In this document: positions 1 through 7,917 of the stretch, piece after piece
Layout of the letters: each line of letters opens with the position of its first letter
How positions within the stretch are numbered: the first letter of the stretch is position 1
Made by a program: the position numbers and the translations under genes
Notes under the pieces: generated by a model
Database searches by the model: none
What the model saw: the letters and a program-made list of their open reading frames with translations, nothing else
Told to the model about the DNA's origin: nothing
Assembly: GCF_026127265.1 (NCBI RefSeq)
Contig: NZ_WWFG01000002.1
Span: forward strand, 1,736,001 to 1,800,000
Length of the DNA stretch: 64,000 nucleotides
DNA from: Nostoc sp. KVJ3
GTDB taxonomy: Bacteria; Cyanobacteriota; Cyanobacteriia; Cyanobacteriales; Nostocaceae
Direction of reading: 5' to 3'

Positions 1-1
1 A

Positions 2-1672
2 TTAGAAGCTAGAGGTACTGTAACCCAAGGTGATGACCTCGACCAACTTTTTGAAATTATTTTTGCTGATAAAATCCCAGAAGAACGGGCGCAAATTAAA
101 GCTAAGTATGCGACTAAAACCCAAGTTGGCGAAGCACGAGAACTAATTAAAGCCAAAGCTAAAAGTATGTTGCGTCATTATATTGAGCGCATTTTAGCAG
201 GAGGCTTTAAAGCGCAAGTAGTCGCCTCTACCCGTCTTGCCGCCGTCCGTTACCAAGAGACATTTGTGGAAGCGCAACGAGAAATAGTACAGCAGTTAGA
301 AAATCGTGCTGTCATTCTGCAAAGTCTCGACGCTGAAGCTTTGGAATCTCTTGATGCCGAAACTCGTTTTTTTGCTCAAGCACTCCCACATCTTGAAACC
401 ATCCGCAAGCTAGAATTTGCTCCTGTCATCTCTGGCGATAAAGGAGATGACCCTAGCTGGAAAATATGGACAGATAAAGGTCAACAAGAAATTAATATCG
501 AGAAATTTAAAAAGCCTTTAGACCAAGATAGTTTAGCAATTTTAATTGTTAAAAATATGCTGTTAACGGGTTTTGATGCACCGTTAGAACAAGTTTTATA
601 TTTAGACAGGTCATTAAAAGAATATGAATTGCTGCAAGCGATCGCTCGTGTTAACCGAGTGTATAATGATCAAAAAACAGAAGGATTAGTGGTAGATTAT
701 TACGGTGTTGATATCGCTGCCGCCCTCTCAGGTTACGAAAATATTGATACAGAATTAGCATGGTTTGATATTCGTGCCGAATTGCCAAAACTGCGCGACA
801 GACATCAGCGAGTGATTGCTCTATTTACTGATAACAACTGCATAATTGATAATGTAGATGCTTGTGTAGACTTACTCCGAGATGAACGCCTCAGAGTTGA
901 ATTTAATGACTATTTTCAAGATTTTCTCAATACTCTTGATACAATCTTGCCGCGTCCAGAAGCACGTCAACCCGATAATTTTGTCAGAGATGCTAAAAAA
1001 CTTGGTTTTATTAAAAAATCAGTTGCTGATTTATATCGGGACGAAAAACTAAATATTGTCAGCGCCAAAGAAAAAGTTAGAGCATTAATAGATCAATATA
1101 TTGAATCGCAAGGCATTGACCCAAAAGTGCCACCGATTGATATCATGTCACTGGATTTTAAAACCCATGTCCAGCGCCATCGCTCCATTAAAGCCCAAGC
1201 CGCAGAAATGGAATTTGCTGCTCGTCACCATATCAGCGTAAATTATGAAGAAGACCCAGTTTACTACAAAAACTTAAGTGAAAAACTCACAGAAATTCTG
1301 GAATCTTTAGCTGATAACTGGGATGAAAAAGTTGAGGCGTTGCGGAAGTATATTGAACAAATCCAAGCTGGTCGTACTACAAATGAGACTGGATTAGATC
1401 CTAAAACTCAAATGCCATTTCTCAACATTTTAGGTGAATATTCCCAAAAACAACTCCCCGAACTTGCTCAAACAACTGTGGAAATTGTCGAACACATCCG
1501 CCAAGAAGTACGACGGGTAAATTGGGGTAGCCAAATAGTCCAAGAGGATTTGAGAAAGTGGATAGCAGGTTACTTAGATGAGCGTGATTTAGTGAGTTAC
1601 GACCAACTAGAAGAAGTTGCAGATAAATTAGTCCAACTAGCTAGGAGAAATCGTGATAATTTAATGGCATGA
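2..1672 (+). CDS. hsdR: Type I restriction enzyme R subunit, C-terminal part (5' end outside window)
   Basis: The reading frame is open from the left edge of the window, so the start codon and the N-terminal nuclease and Walker A regions lie upstream. The visible part holds the last superfamily 2 helicase motifs: LLTGFDAP at about nt 551-580 and QAIARVNR at about nt 635-660, the classic motif V/VI pair of HsdR translocases. A long, charged helical C-terminal region follows, as in the EcoR124-like family, where it contacts the HsdM/HsdS methylase core. HsdR uses ATP to translocate DNA and cuts it away from an unmethylated recognition site. Partner hsdM and hsdS genes are not in the window and would be expected upstream. 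The stop codon overlaps the ATG of the next gene (ATGA), so the two are probably co-transcribed and translationally coupled. The family call is confident; the exact subtype cannot be told from this half. Confidence 0.88.
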   Translation, partial: LEARGTVTQGDDLDQLFEIIFADKIPEERAQIKAKYATKTQVGEARELIKAKAKSMLRHYIERILAGGFKAQVVASTRLAAVRYQETFVEAQREIVQQLENRAVILQSLDAEALESLDAETRFFAQALPHLETIRKLEFAPVISGDKGDDPSWKIWTDKGQQEINIEKFKKPLDQDSLAILIVKNMLLTGFDAPLEQVLYLDRSLKEYELLQAIARVNRVYNDQKTEGLVVDYYGVDIAAALSGYENIDTELAWFDIRAELPKLRDRHQRVIALFTDNNCIIDNVDACVDLLRDERLRVEFNDYFQDFLNTLDTILPRPEARQPDNFVRDAKKLGFIKKSVADLYRDEKLNIVSAKEKVRALIDQYIESQGIDPKVPPIDIMSLDFKTHVQRHRSIKAQAAEMEFAARHHISVNYEEDPVYYKNLSEKLTEILESLADNWDEKVEALRKYIEQIQAGRTTNETGLDPKTQMPFLNILGEYSQKQLPELAQTTVEIVEHIRQEVRRVNWGSQIVQEDLRKWIAGYLDERDLVSYDQLEEVADKLVQLARRNRDNLMA

Positions 1673-2364
1673 AAACTATCACCTTTGGCGACCTGAGTTT
1701 TGAAATTCGCCATAGTTCAAAACGCCGCACTGTAGGTATTACCGTCGAACGTGACGGTCAATTAGTCTTAGCTTCTCCCCCAGAAGTGCCAATAGAAACA
1801 TTAGAAAAAATTGTACTCGATAAACGCTACTGGATTTACAGTAAACTTTAAAAAAAAGAGTCATTAAATCCAACCGTCAGCGTTAAAGAATACGTATCAG
1901 GTGAAGGTTTTTATTATCTAGGACGCAGCTATCGTCTCAAAATAGTAGAGCTTGAACAACAGCCATCTCTGAGACTATATCAAAGCCGCTTTGAGTTACA
2001 GCGCCCGGCACAAGTTCAAGGTCGAGAACACTTTATTTACTGGTATCGAGAACATCTCCAGCCAATTGTAGAACAACAAATTGCCACACTGATTAAACGA
2101 GTTACTACTTCGCCTCGTTCAGTGCAAGTACGTGAGTTAGGGAATCGTTGGGGTTCTTGCGGACACAAAGGGGATTTATATTTTCACTGGCGAGTCGCAA
2201 TGCTACCGCGAGGGATGATTGAGTATTTGGCAGTTCATGAACTGGTGCATCTAATTGAACCGCATCACAGCACTGCATTTTGGCATCGGGTGGAGCGGAT
2301 TGTACCAGATTATCTGGAGCGGAAGCAGTGGTTAGCTGAGAATGGGGTAATTTATAACCTTTAG
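1669..2364 (+). pseudogene. YgjP-like (DUF45/SprT-like) zinc metallopeptidase gene interrupted by one in-frame stop
   Basis: Translation from the ATG that overlaps the hsdR stop runs 60 codons to a TAA at 1849-1851. The same reading frame then continues without another stop to 2364, giving about 230 codons in all, the usual length of YgjP/DUF45 proteins. The second part carries the zinc site HELVH (residues about 190-194 of the joined frame), then EPHH and FWHRVE, and the upstream NRWGSC segment typical of the family. Both halves are in frame, so the lesion is a single nonsense codon and not a frameshift; CAA to TAA is the simplest explanation. YgjP-like genes are often placed next to type I restriction genes, as here, and their role there is not well established. 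The gene could be a recent pseudogene, could be read through, or could contain a sequencing error. The downstream half has only a late internal ATG (2122), which would still include the zinc motif. Confidence 0.8.
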
Positions 2365-2526
2365 AAATATGACTCGAAATCCCAAGTTTATACACTACTA
2401 ACGGTACTGGTTATCCCTTTGAGAATCGCTATAAGATTATTAAAAAGGTCTTATAGGTCAACGACTTCAGTCTTACAGCAGAATTCATGTATTTGAACCA
2501 CATCTGTCGTAGGGGCAATTCATGAA

Positions 2527-2730
2527 CATTGGTGTCAACTTAACGTGAAACCCATGTAAAAACTGGATATTGAGTTCACTCACTTCCCATCACGATCCGC
2601 GTTACCCCACCCTAACCCTCCCCTTATAAAGGGGAGGGAACCGGAAATATCATTTCCCCCTTTATAAGGGGGGATTAAGGGGGGTAAAACGGCCGTGGGA
2701 CAAAGCTTTGAGCTTAAGTTGACACCAGTG
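2527..2730. mobile_element. MITE-like element A, copy 1 (204 bp)
   Basis: The ends are 17-bp inverted repeats with one mismatch (CATTGGTGTCAACTTAA at the left; the right end reads CACTGGTGTCAACTTAA on the other strand). The element is flanked by 9-bp near-identical direct repeats, ATTCATGAA (2518-2526) and ATTCATTAA (2731-2739), which look like a target duplication. It sits in the middle of a small palindrome whose halves are GGGGCAATT and AATTGCCCC. There is no coding capacity, so it would depend on a transposase from elsewhere. A second copy lies at 31553-31745. Confidence 0.8.
2602..2687. repeat. Repeat B (TTACCCC...GGGGTAA), copy inside element A
   Basis: An 86-bp segment bounded by TTACCCC and GGGGTAA contains two imperfect G/C-rich hairpins, CCTCCCC-TTATAAA-GGGGAGG and CCCCC-TTTATAA-GGGGGG. 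Related copies are at 31628-31702 (also inside element A) and 9019-9104 (alone, opposite orientation). Confidence 0.7.
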
Positions 2731-2832
2731 ATTCATTAATTGCCCCTACGGTGTAGTCTATTTACCTGAAAATAGCTGTAAACATCATGAAGTGGACTGA
2801 GTTCAAGACTGGTATCTACGGTTTGGATAAAA

Positions 2833-4167
2833 ATGATTGAGCAACATGATGCTGACTCACCATCAACTGATTCTCAACAATTGAGTGAACTGAATGATGG
2901 AGCAACTACCAAGTCAGTCGGTAATTCCTGGACAGACCGCATTAGTGGTGTCTGGAACAAAACCGCAACACGTTTAACACAACTCTTACCCGTAGAACAA
3001 CTGGCACAAGCAGTTGTTGAATGGTTTAGTGTGAGCGAAACCCAAGTTGCAGAGATTTTAGAGAAAATCCGAGCCGAACTACCAACTACAGAAGCACTGC
3101 TAATTGGTAAACCCCAAGCCGGAAAAAGTTCAATTGTGCGAGGATTGACAGGAGTCTCGGCTGAGATTATCGGTCAGGGTTTTCGTCCTCACACGCAACA
3201 CACCCAGCGCTATGCTTATCCTTCCAATGACCTACCGTTACTGATTTTTACTGATATGGTAGGGCTGGGTGATGTCAAGCAAGATACCCAATTAATTATT
3301 CAGGAGTTAGTTGGTGATTTACAAAAGGAAACTCGTTCCGCCAGAATCCTCCTTTTGACCGTTAAAATCAATGATTTTGCAACTGACACACTACGACAAA
3401 TTGCTCAACAGCTACGTCAGCAGTATCCAAATATTCCCTGCTTGCTGGTAGTTACCTGCTTGCATGAGGTTTATCCTACCGATATCGTCGATCATCCTGC
3501 TTATCCGCCAGATTATCAGGAAGTCAACCGCGCATTTGCCGCAATGCAACAAGCCTTTGCAGGAATTACTAACCACTCTGTATTAATTGACTTTACCTTA
3601 GAAGAAGATGGCTACGATCCAGTATTTTATGGCTTAGAAGCACTGCGAGATTCTTTAGCAGAACTACTCCCCCAAGCCGAAGCCGAGGCAATTTATCAGC
3701 TATTAGATCGAGAAGAAGTTGGAAAGCAAATTGGCAACCTTTACCGAGATGCTGCACGCCGTTATATTTTGCCATTTGCAATTATGTCTGCCACCCTCGC
3801 GGCTGTCCCTCTGCCGTTTGCCACAATGCCTGTACTCACTGCCTTGCAAGTATCAATGGTGGGTCTGTTGGGAAAATTATATGGACAGATCCTTACACCA
3901 TCTCAGGCAGGAGGGGTTGTGAGTGCGATCGCAGGTGGTTTTTTAGCACAGGCTATAGCACGAGAATTAATTAAATTTATCCCAGGTTTTGGGAGTGCGA
4001 TCGCAGCATCTTGGGCAGCCGCCTATACCTGGGCACTAGGGGAAGCAGCCTGTGTTTACTTTGGTGATTTAATGGGAGGTAAGAAACCCGATCCCCAAGT
4101 AATTCAGTTGGTGATGCAAGAAGCATTTAAAGCGGCGCAAGAACGGTTTAAGGGAATCAAACGTTAA
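2833..4167 (+). CDS. Membrane-associated GTPase with C-terminal DUF697-like region
   Basis: This is a 444-residue GTP-binding protein of the Era/dynamin-like class seen in cyanobacteria. Visible motifs are a P-loop GKPQAGKS (residues 92-99) and a switch-II DMVG (141-144). The expected base-specificity motif [N/T]KxD appears only as TCLH at 208-211, so guanine specificity may be relaxed or the motif may lie elsewhere. Residues about 310-410 are hydrophobic and rich in Gly/Ala (two or more probable membrane-inserting segments), matching the DUF697 tail of such GTPases. The N-terminal ~80 residues look helical and polar. The cellular role is not known; membrane remodelling or stress functions have been proposed for relatives. 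It stands alone, with a repeat upstream and a small membrane protein on the other strand downstream. Confidence 0.75.
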   Translation: MIEQHDADSPSTDSQQLSELNDGATTKSVGNSWTDRISGVWNKTATRLTQLLPVEQLAQAVVEWFSVSETQVAEILEKIRAELPTTEALLIGKPQAGKSSIVRGLTGVSAEIIGQGFRPHTQHTQRYAYPSNDLPLLIFTDMVGLGDVKQDTQLIIQELVGDLQKETRSARILLLTVKINDFATDTLRQIAQQLRQQYPNIPCLLVVTCLHEVYPTDIVDHPAYPPDYQEVNRAFAAMQQAFAGITNHSVLIDFTLEEDGYDPVFYGLEALRDSLAELLPQAEAEAIYQLLDREEVGKQIGNLYRDAARRYILPFAIMSATLAAVPLPFATMPVLTALQVSMVGLLGKLYGQILTPSQAGGVVSAIAGGFLAQAIARELIKFIPGFGSAIAASWAAAYTWALGEAACVYFGDLMGGKKPDPQVIQLVMQEAFKAAQERFKGIKR

Positions 4168-4311
4168 ACCTTAAAATATTTATCAGGGCTTTCATTTTTA
4201 GCAATTTTTGTGTAATTACTGTTACTGAAATACACAAGTTGCACTCAAAAACAGCCAGAAAGCCCCTTTTACTTCTAAATACTAGATTTGGACTATTATG
4301 AATTATTCAAT

Positions 4312-4464
4312 TTAGACATCACGCCCCTTGAAAAAATTGTAAATAGCAAGCCCAATAGCTAAAAGTAATACTGCATGAATTAAACTTCCTGCAATATGAA
4401 ATACTAATCCCAATGCCCAAAAAGCTACCAGTACAACAACAATACCCCAAAGTATGCTTAACAT
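4312..4464 (-). CDS. Small Lmo0937-like membrane protein (50 aa)
   Basis: A 50-codon frame on the minus strand encodes MLSILWGIVVVLVAFWALGL followed by a second hydrophobic stretch and ending FFKGRDV. The pattern (short, two hydrophobic segments around a central G-x-x-x-H, then a basic tail) matches the Lmo0937/DUF5670 family of tiny membrane proteins, often induced by stress. It starts with ATG (4462-4464) and ends with TAA. Function is unknown. It is convergent with the GTPase gene upstream on the plus strand. Confidence 0.7.
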   Translation of the reverse strand: MLSILWGIVVVLVAFWALGLVFHIAGSLIHAVLLLAIGLAIYNFFKGRDV

Positions 4465-4963
4465 CTATTTACTCTTTATAAAGTGGTTTTTACCTTGTAA
4501 AATAACATATCATTTCACTTGTATTTATTCTATTTATCTTGAGATAGATATATTAATATAAATCATATTTCTAGAGATATAATACGAAAACCGACAATAT
4601 TTATTATTTTAGAATTAACAAAAGAACCATGTTGTTTATAAACGTAAATATGTGATTTCACGTTTTCAGGACTTACGCAAAATCATGAAAAAACGAACCT
4701 TTCAAGGTGATTTGTAAAATCTCTTTTTTCTCTCTGCATCGCGCCAGTTGCTACAAGTCGGGGAACCGCAAAGGCGCACTGGCTACTCTATTGTCTCTGC
4801 GGTTGAAAAGTAATTTATCTAACCACAGAGTCGCAGAGAACACAGAAAAAAGAGCGGAAATAGGAATTTATTGACCAAAATTTTTACCCACCTTGAAAAG
4901 GCTAGTCCTATGGGCTGGGATTGCAACGCTTTGCTTGCAATGACTGTAAATATTTTTGTGCAA
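4465..4963. other. AT-rich intergenic region with repeat fragments
   Basis: No gene is supported. Positions 4667-4682 carry AGGACTTACGC, the end sequence of the element at 9711-9823, here as a single end. Positions about 4917-4968 (GGGATTGCAACGC ... CGCAATGAC-like, then TGTAAATATTTTTGTG) match the right end of the hairpin element at 35032-35172. A putative peptide at 4871-5056 is made of this repeat and overlaps the acetyltransferase gene, so it was not called. Confidence 0.55.
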
Positions 4964-5491
4964 CTACTTAATCTGTTTCTCAAAGCAAACACTTACTGGA
5001 TTTCCCACATAGCATCCATAGGCTGCTATGGGTTGATAACCGGCAGATTGATATAATCGAATCGCCGTCGGTTGACGGATACCTGTTTCTACACGTAAGC
5101 TACGATAACCAAAAATCTGAGCGCGTCTTTCTAAGTCAGTCAAAACTGCCTTGGCCACACCTCGACCACGCCAAGCCGATTCCACAAACATCCGTTTAAT
5201 TTCGCCCATTTCCTCACACAGGGGAACAACTGCACCACAAGCGATGGGCTGACCTTGAATCCAAGCAACAATAAAGACAGATTTGGGTTGGCTGAAGTTA
5301 AGGGAGGGGAATTTTCTATCTGCCGTACCATCGTATAGAGAGGTAAGCTCTTGAAACATCCGATTGGTAAGCATATTTGATATAAGGCTTTCGTAATCTT
5401 CTGAGTAAATTACGATTTCCTCAAGATTTTCGGGCATAAGAGATTTCCAATCGATATGAGATTGATTATCTGTACGGGTTTTAGCATCCAA
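4964..5491 (-). CDS. GNAT-family N-acetyltransferase
   Basis: This 175-residue protein has a single GNAT fold. The acetyl-CoA pyrophosphate loop is clear as RMFVESAWRGRGVA (about residues 99-112, R-G-R-G-V-A), preceded by the beta strand with GQPIACGAVVPL and followed by the ALxLYQSAGYQPI-type C-terminal segment (AIRLYQSAGYQPI). It should transfer an acetyl group from acetyl-CoA to an amine; the substrate cannot be read from the sequence. ATG at 5491 is preceded on the minus strand by AAAGG, a plausible ribosome site; an internal Met19 is an alternative start. The repeat element at 5521-5646 occupies the place where the promoter should be. The last codons run into repeat-like DNA at 4964-4985. 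Confidence 0.8.
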   Translation of the reverse strand: MDAKTRTDNQSHIDWKSLMPENLEEIVIYSEDYESLISNMLTNRMFQELTSLYDGTADRKFPSLNFSQPKSVFIVAWIQGQPIACGAVVPLCEEMGEIKRMFVESAWRGRGVAKAVLTDLERRAQIFGYRSLRVETGIRQPTAIRLYQSAGYQPIAAYGCYVGNPVSVCFEKQIK

Positions 5492-5520
5492 AACCTTTCT
5501 TCACCGACTTGGAGAGGTTC

Positions 5521-5650
5521 CAATACTGTTCGGTTAAGACAAGAGACGCGATGAATCGCCGTCTCTACAATAATCATTTTTTCGTCTTGACGGCGATTTA
5601 TCGCGTCTTTATGCTCTAAAATTTCCATCAAAAAACCTTAACCGAACCGA
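5521..5650. mobile_element. MITE-like element C, copy 1 (~125 bp)
   Basis: The ends are inverted (TTCGGTTAAG at about 5529-5538 and CTTAACCGAA at about 5637-5646). Inside is a palindromic core GAGACGCGAT...GATTTATCGCGTC. The interior is nearly identical to 15188-15322. The flanks share ACCGACTTGGAGAGG (5503-5517 and about 5645-5659), a 15-base direct repeat, longer than a typical target duplication. No coding capacity is seen. Confidence 0.65.
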
Positions 5651-5677
5651 CTTGGAGAGGGTCATCGAACTCACACC

Positions 5678-6924
5678 CTATACTTTCTCCTTTGCTGCTG
5701 GCACAATACCAAACTTATTTAAACCTGCATCAATTTCCCTGAGTGCTTTAAAGTCTTCCTCTGGTAAGGGATAGCTACTACTGTTAAACAAACCTGCACT
5801 AATAGGCTGCTTTTCCAAAAAAGAGAAAGCTTGGCGAAACTGATGCGGTTCGGCTTTAATTGGTGCATCAAAGTGGCAGGGAATAATCCTCTGGAAGTCC
5901 CAACTGGCAACTTTATCAGCCCAATCGATGGTTTTTTGGGGGGCGCGGTTGAGAATCAACGTCTGTAAAATTGGTGCGACAAACAAACGTCCATCACCTC
6001 GCAGAGCATCAAACGATCGCTGCCAATCTGGATGCCATTTAAAGGGGTACAATCCAAAATAGGCTTTTCTTGAGCGTTCTGCTGCTTTCGAGGCATCTTG
6101 CAACATCTGACTCCATTGGGGGATGTATAGTGTGCTTGGTCGAAAATACAAAGCAAACAAACAGATGCGCTGCCATCCCTTACGCCGATTTACTTGAATG
6201 TCTGCAACAATATCAGAAGCACAATCCTTGGCATGGAATAACAAAGGATATGGATCTAATAAAACGATCGCAGGTGGATCTTCTGGAATAGAAAGTATTG
6301 AATCTGTTACTAAAAGAGTATGCGATCGCTTGTGAAAAAAAGCAACTTCCGCAAACCGACCAGTCCCAAGGTCTATGGGGCCTAGCATTGCATAATCAAA
6401 CTCGTCAGCAAAGGGGGTTTTGCTACTATCTTCTGGCAGTATTTGAGTCCGTTTTGGCGGTAAGCCCAGCCAGCTAAGGGGGAGATTTAGCGGAAAACTC
6501 CACTGATGGGGAGCCACAAACACCTGTGCAGTCGGAAAGTATCTAGCGAAGGGGCCTACGAAGACTTTGTGTTCTATACCGGAGATAGTCGGAAGAATAA
6601 TGTATTTAACGTTACCGTGTTCCGCCACCAATTCATTCACAAGGCGGATACACTCTGGAGTCGGTGCAACAGGCGCATAAACAAGAAGACCCCTGCTTCG
6701 AGTTTAACTACAGTCATCCGAATTGGGACAACAACGTAGAAAATGCCCTGAATCTGGTCAAAAATCCAGATTCTGCCCTTGACCACTTCTTTACAGATTG
6801 TTTGCCGTCTGCCATAAGGGTAGAGTGGCAGAACAGGCCATAATCTCCATGAAAAGTCCCTGGGATGAATCTGTTCTGCATTAACTATGCCTTCATCATC
6901 AGCCACTTTATAACCCCCTTTCAA
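5678..6924 (-). pseudogene. DUF4336 family gene with a -1 frameshift
   Basis: The C-terminal 320 codons (5678-6640) and an N-terminal piece (6637-6924) are two frames of one gene. The N-terminal frame reads RDFSWRLWPVLPLYPYGRR ... MTVVKLEAG and then drifts. Adding one base in the four-C run at 6690-6693 restores LEAGGLLVYAPVAPTPE joining smoothly to RLVNELVAEHGNVKYIILPT. The joined protein (about 415 aa) matches the DUF4336 family, common in cyanobacteria and plants and distantly metallo-beta-lactamase-like (ILPTISGIEHKVFVGPFAR, later PCHFDAPI). The biochemical role is not established. The lesion is in a short homopolymer, so a sequencing error is possible; if real, the gene is recently broken, since the rest is well preserved. 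Confidence 0.82.
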
Positions 6925-6950
6925 TTCCCAATACTCAAATTGTTTGTTTT

Positions 6951-7159
6951 TAAGTGGGTATGCAAAAATATTTATGTCATTACGTAGGCGGAGCCTTCCC
7001 GTAGGGTACGGAATGAAATTTAGCGAACGTGAACAGCGTCTCGTAGCGAAGCAATCTCAAGACTTTGCGTTCGCGAAGCGTGTCCGAAGGACTTATGCTT
7101 CATTCCGCTTTGCTCTATTCGCAATGACAAATGTATATTTTATTTTGCATTACTACTTA
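6951..7159. mobile_element. Hairpin element carrying the GTCATT(G)CG stem (209 bp)
   Basis: The outer ends are imperfect inverted repeats: TAAGTGGGTATGCAAAA at the left, and the right end reads TAAGTAGTAATGCAAAA on the other strand. The inner part runs from GTCATTACG to CGCAATGAC with GCGAAGC-type repeats between. The 80-codon frame running through it is repeat DNA, not a gene. Confidence 0.6.
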
Positions 7160-7362
7160 TATACTGTCTACGAAGTTGGAGTTTAGCAAATTATTGAGCC
7201 AATAACCGACGTTGTAACAAAACTGATGATATAGGCGCTTTCAGCACAAAAATAGACCTAATGACTTCCAGAAAGTCAAACCCCGGTTTGTCAGTCGGAA
7301 AAAGTGGCTTTTTAGATAAAAGTTGAGTATACTCTTCTTAACAGTTAATTAGTCTTTTTGTC
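7160..7362. other. Upstream region of the cupin gene
   Basis: No gene is seen. It should include the promoter of the gene at 7363; no operator or recognisable leader was found. Confidence 0.4.
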
Positions 7363-7917
7363 ATGGCTAACCTACTACTTGATGACGGTACAATTGAGAG
7401 CGATTTAGGCAAAATAGCTCGCGAACTTGAGCCTTTTGGCATTCAACTCAGACATTACGACCCAGGAACATCGCTTCTGTTTCCCGATATTCTAGACCAG
7501 GATGTTTTAACTGAGCCTGAGAAACGTTATTATGTAGAACTTCATAACAGCGTTTTTGAATTTATTCAGCAAGAAAATGGCGCTCTCTGGTGTGACTTGC
7601 TAAATGTACATCCAGGTTCCTTCAATCTTCACCACCTGATAGCAACCTATGTCCGTTATCATACTCATCCTGCTGCTGAACCTCTCTACGTGTTAGCAGG
7701 GGAAATGATTTATGGCTTTGTGCGACCTGATGGTAGCCAAATACAGCTTTTAGTTCAGACACAAGACTATCTCTACATTCCTGCCGGCGTTGAGCATTGG
7801 TGCAGTCCAACTGCATCGTTGAATTTTAAAGCGATACGCTATTTTACCATCGCAGAAGGTTGGGTTCCCAATTATACAGGTACTCAAGTGAGTGATTCGC
7901 TGAACAAGCCGCGTTAA
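7363..7917 (+). CDS. Acireductone dioxygenase-like cupin protein
   Basis: This 184-residue single-domain cupin has the metal-ligand pattern of acireductone dioxygenase (ARD): His100, His102 and Glu106 in YHTHPAAE, and His145 in IPAGVEHWC. The spacing matches the HxHx3E...H set of known ARDs. The end NFKAIRYFTIAEGWVPNYTG also fits the ARD C-terminus (KAxRxF...W/PxW). ARD converts the acireductone of the methionine salvage cycle to the keto-acid precursor of methionine plus formate (Fe form). No other salvage gene is nearby, so the pathway role is inferred from the family only. The TAA stop overlaps the stop of the convergent CBS gene (7914-7917). Confidence 0.72.
   Translation: MANLLLDDGTIESDLGKIARELEPFGIQLRHYDPGTSLLFPDILDQDVLTEPEKRYYVELHNSVFEFIQQENGALWCDLLNVHPGSFNLHHLIATYVRYHTHPAAEPLYVLAGEMIYGFVRPDGSQIQLLVQTQDYLYIPAGVEHWCSPTASLNFKAIRYFTIAEGWVPNYTGTQVSDSLNKPR

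Larger units (their letters stand above)
2365..2832. other. Intergenic region filled by a nested repeat
   Basis: There is no gene. The stretch holds an interrupted palindrome (about 2507-2526 and 2731-2750) split by a 204-bp inverted-repeat element, listed separately. The last ~80 bases before 2833 should contain the promoter of the GTPase gene; no clear -10/-35 was identified. Confidence 0.6.

Noticed and set aside
1..2364. A complete restriction-modification or defence island at the left edge
   Set aside because: Only the end of hsdR and the linked peptidase are visible; methylase and specificity genes would be outside the window, so an island cannot be claimed.
2105..2395. 96-codon minus-strand frame
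   Set aside because: Antisense of the YgjP-like peptidase, whose zinc motif is on the plus strand.
4871..5056. 61-codon frame on the plus strand
   Set aside because: Made of a repeat fragment and the antisense of the acetyltransferase 3' end.
6944..7186. 80-codon frame on the plus strand
   Set aside because: It lies wholly in a hairpin repeat element with inverted ends; the peptide is translated GCGAAGC-type repeat.
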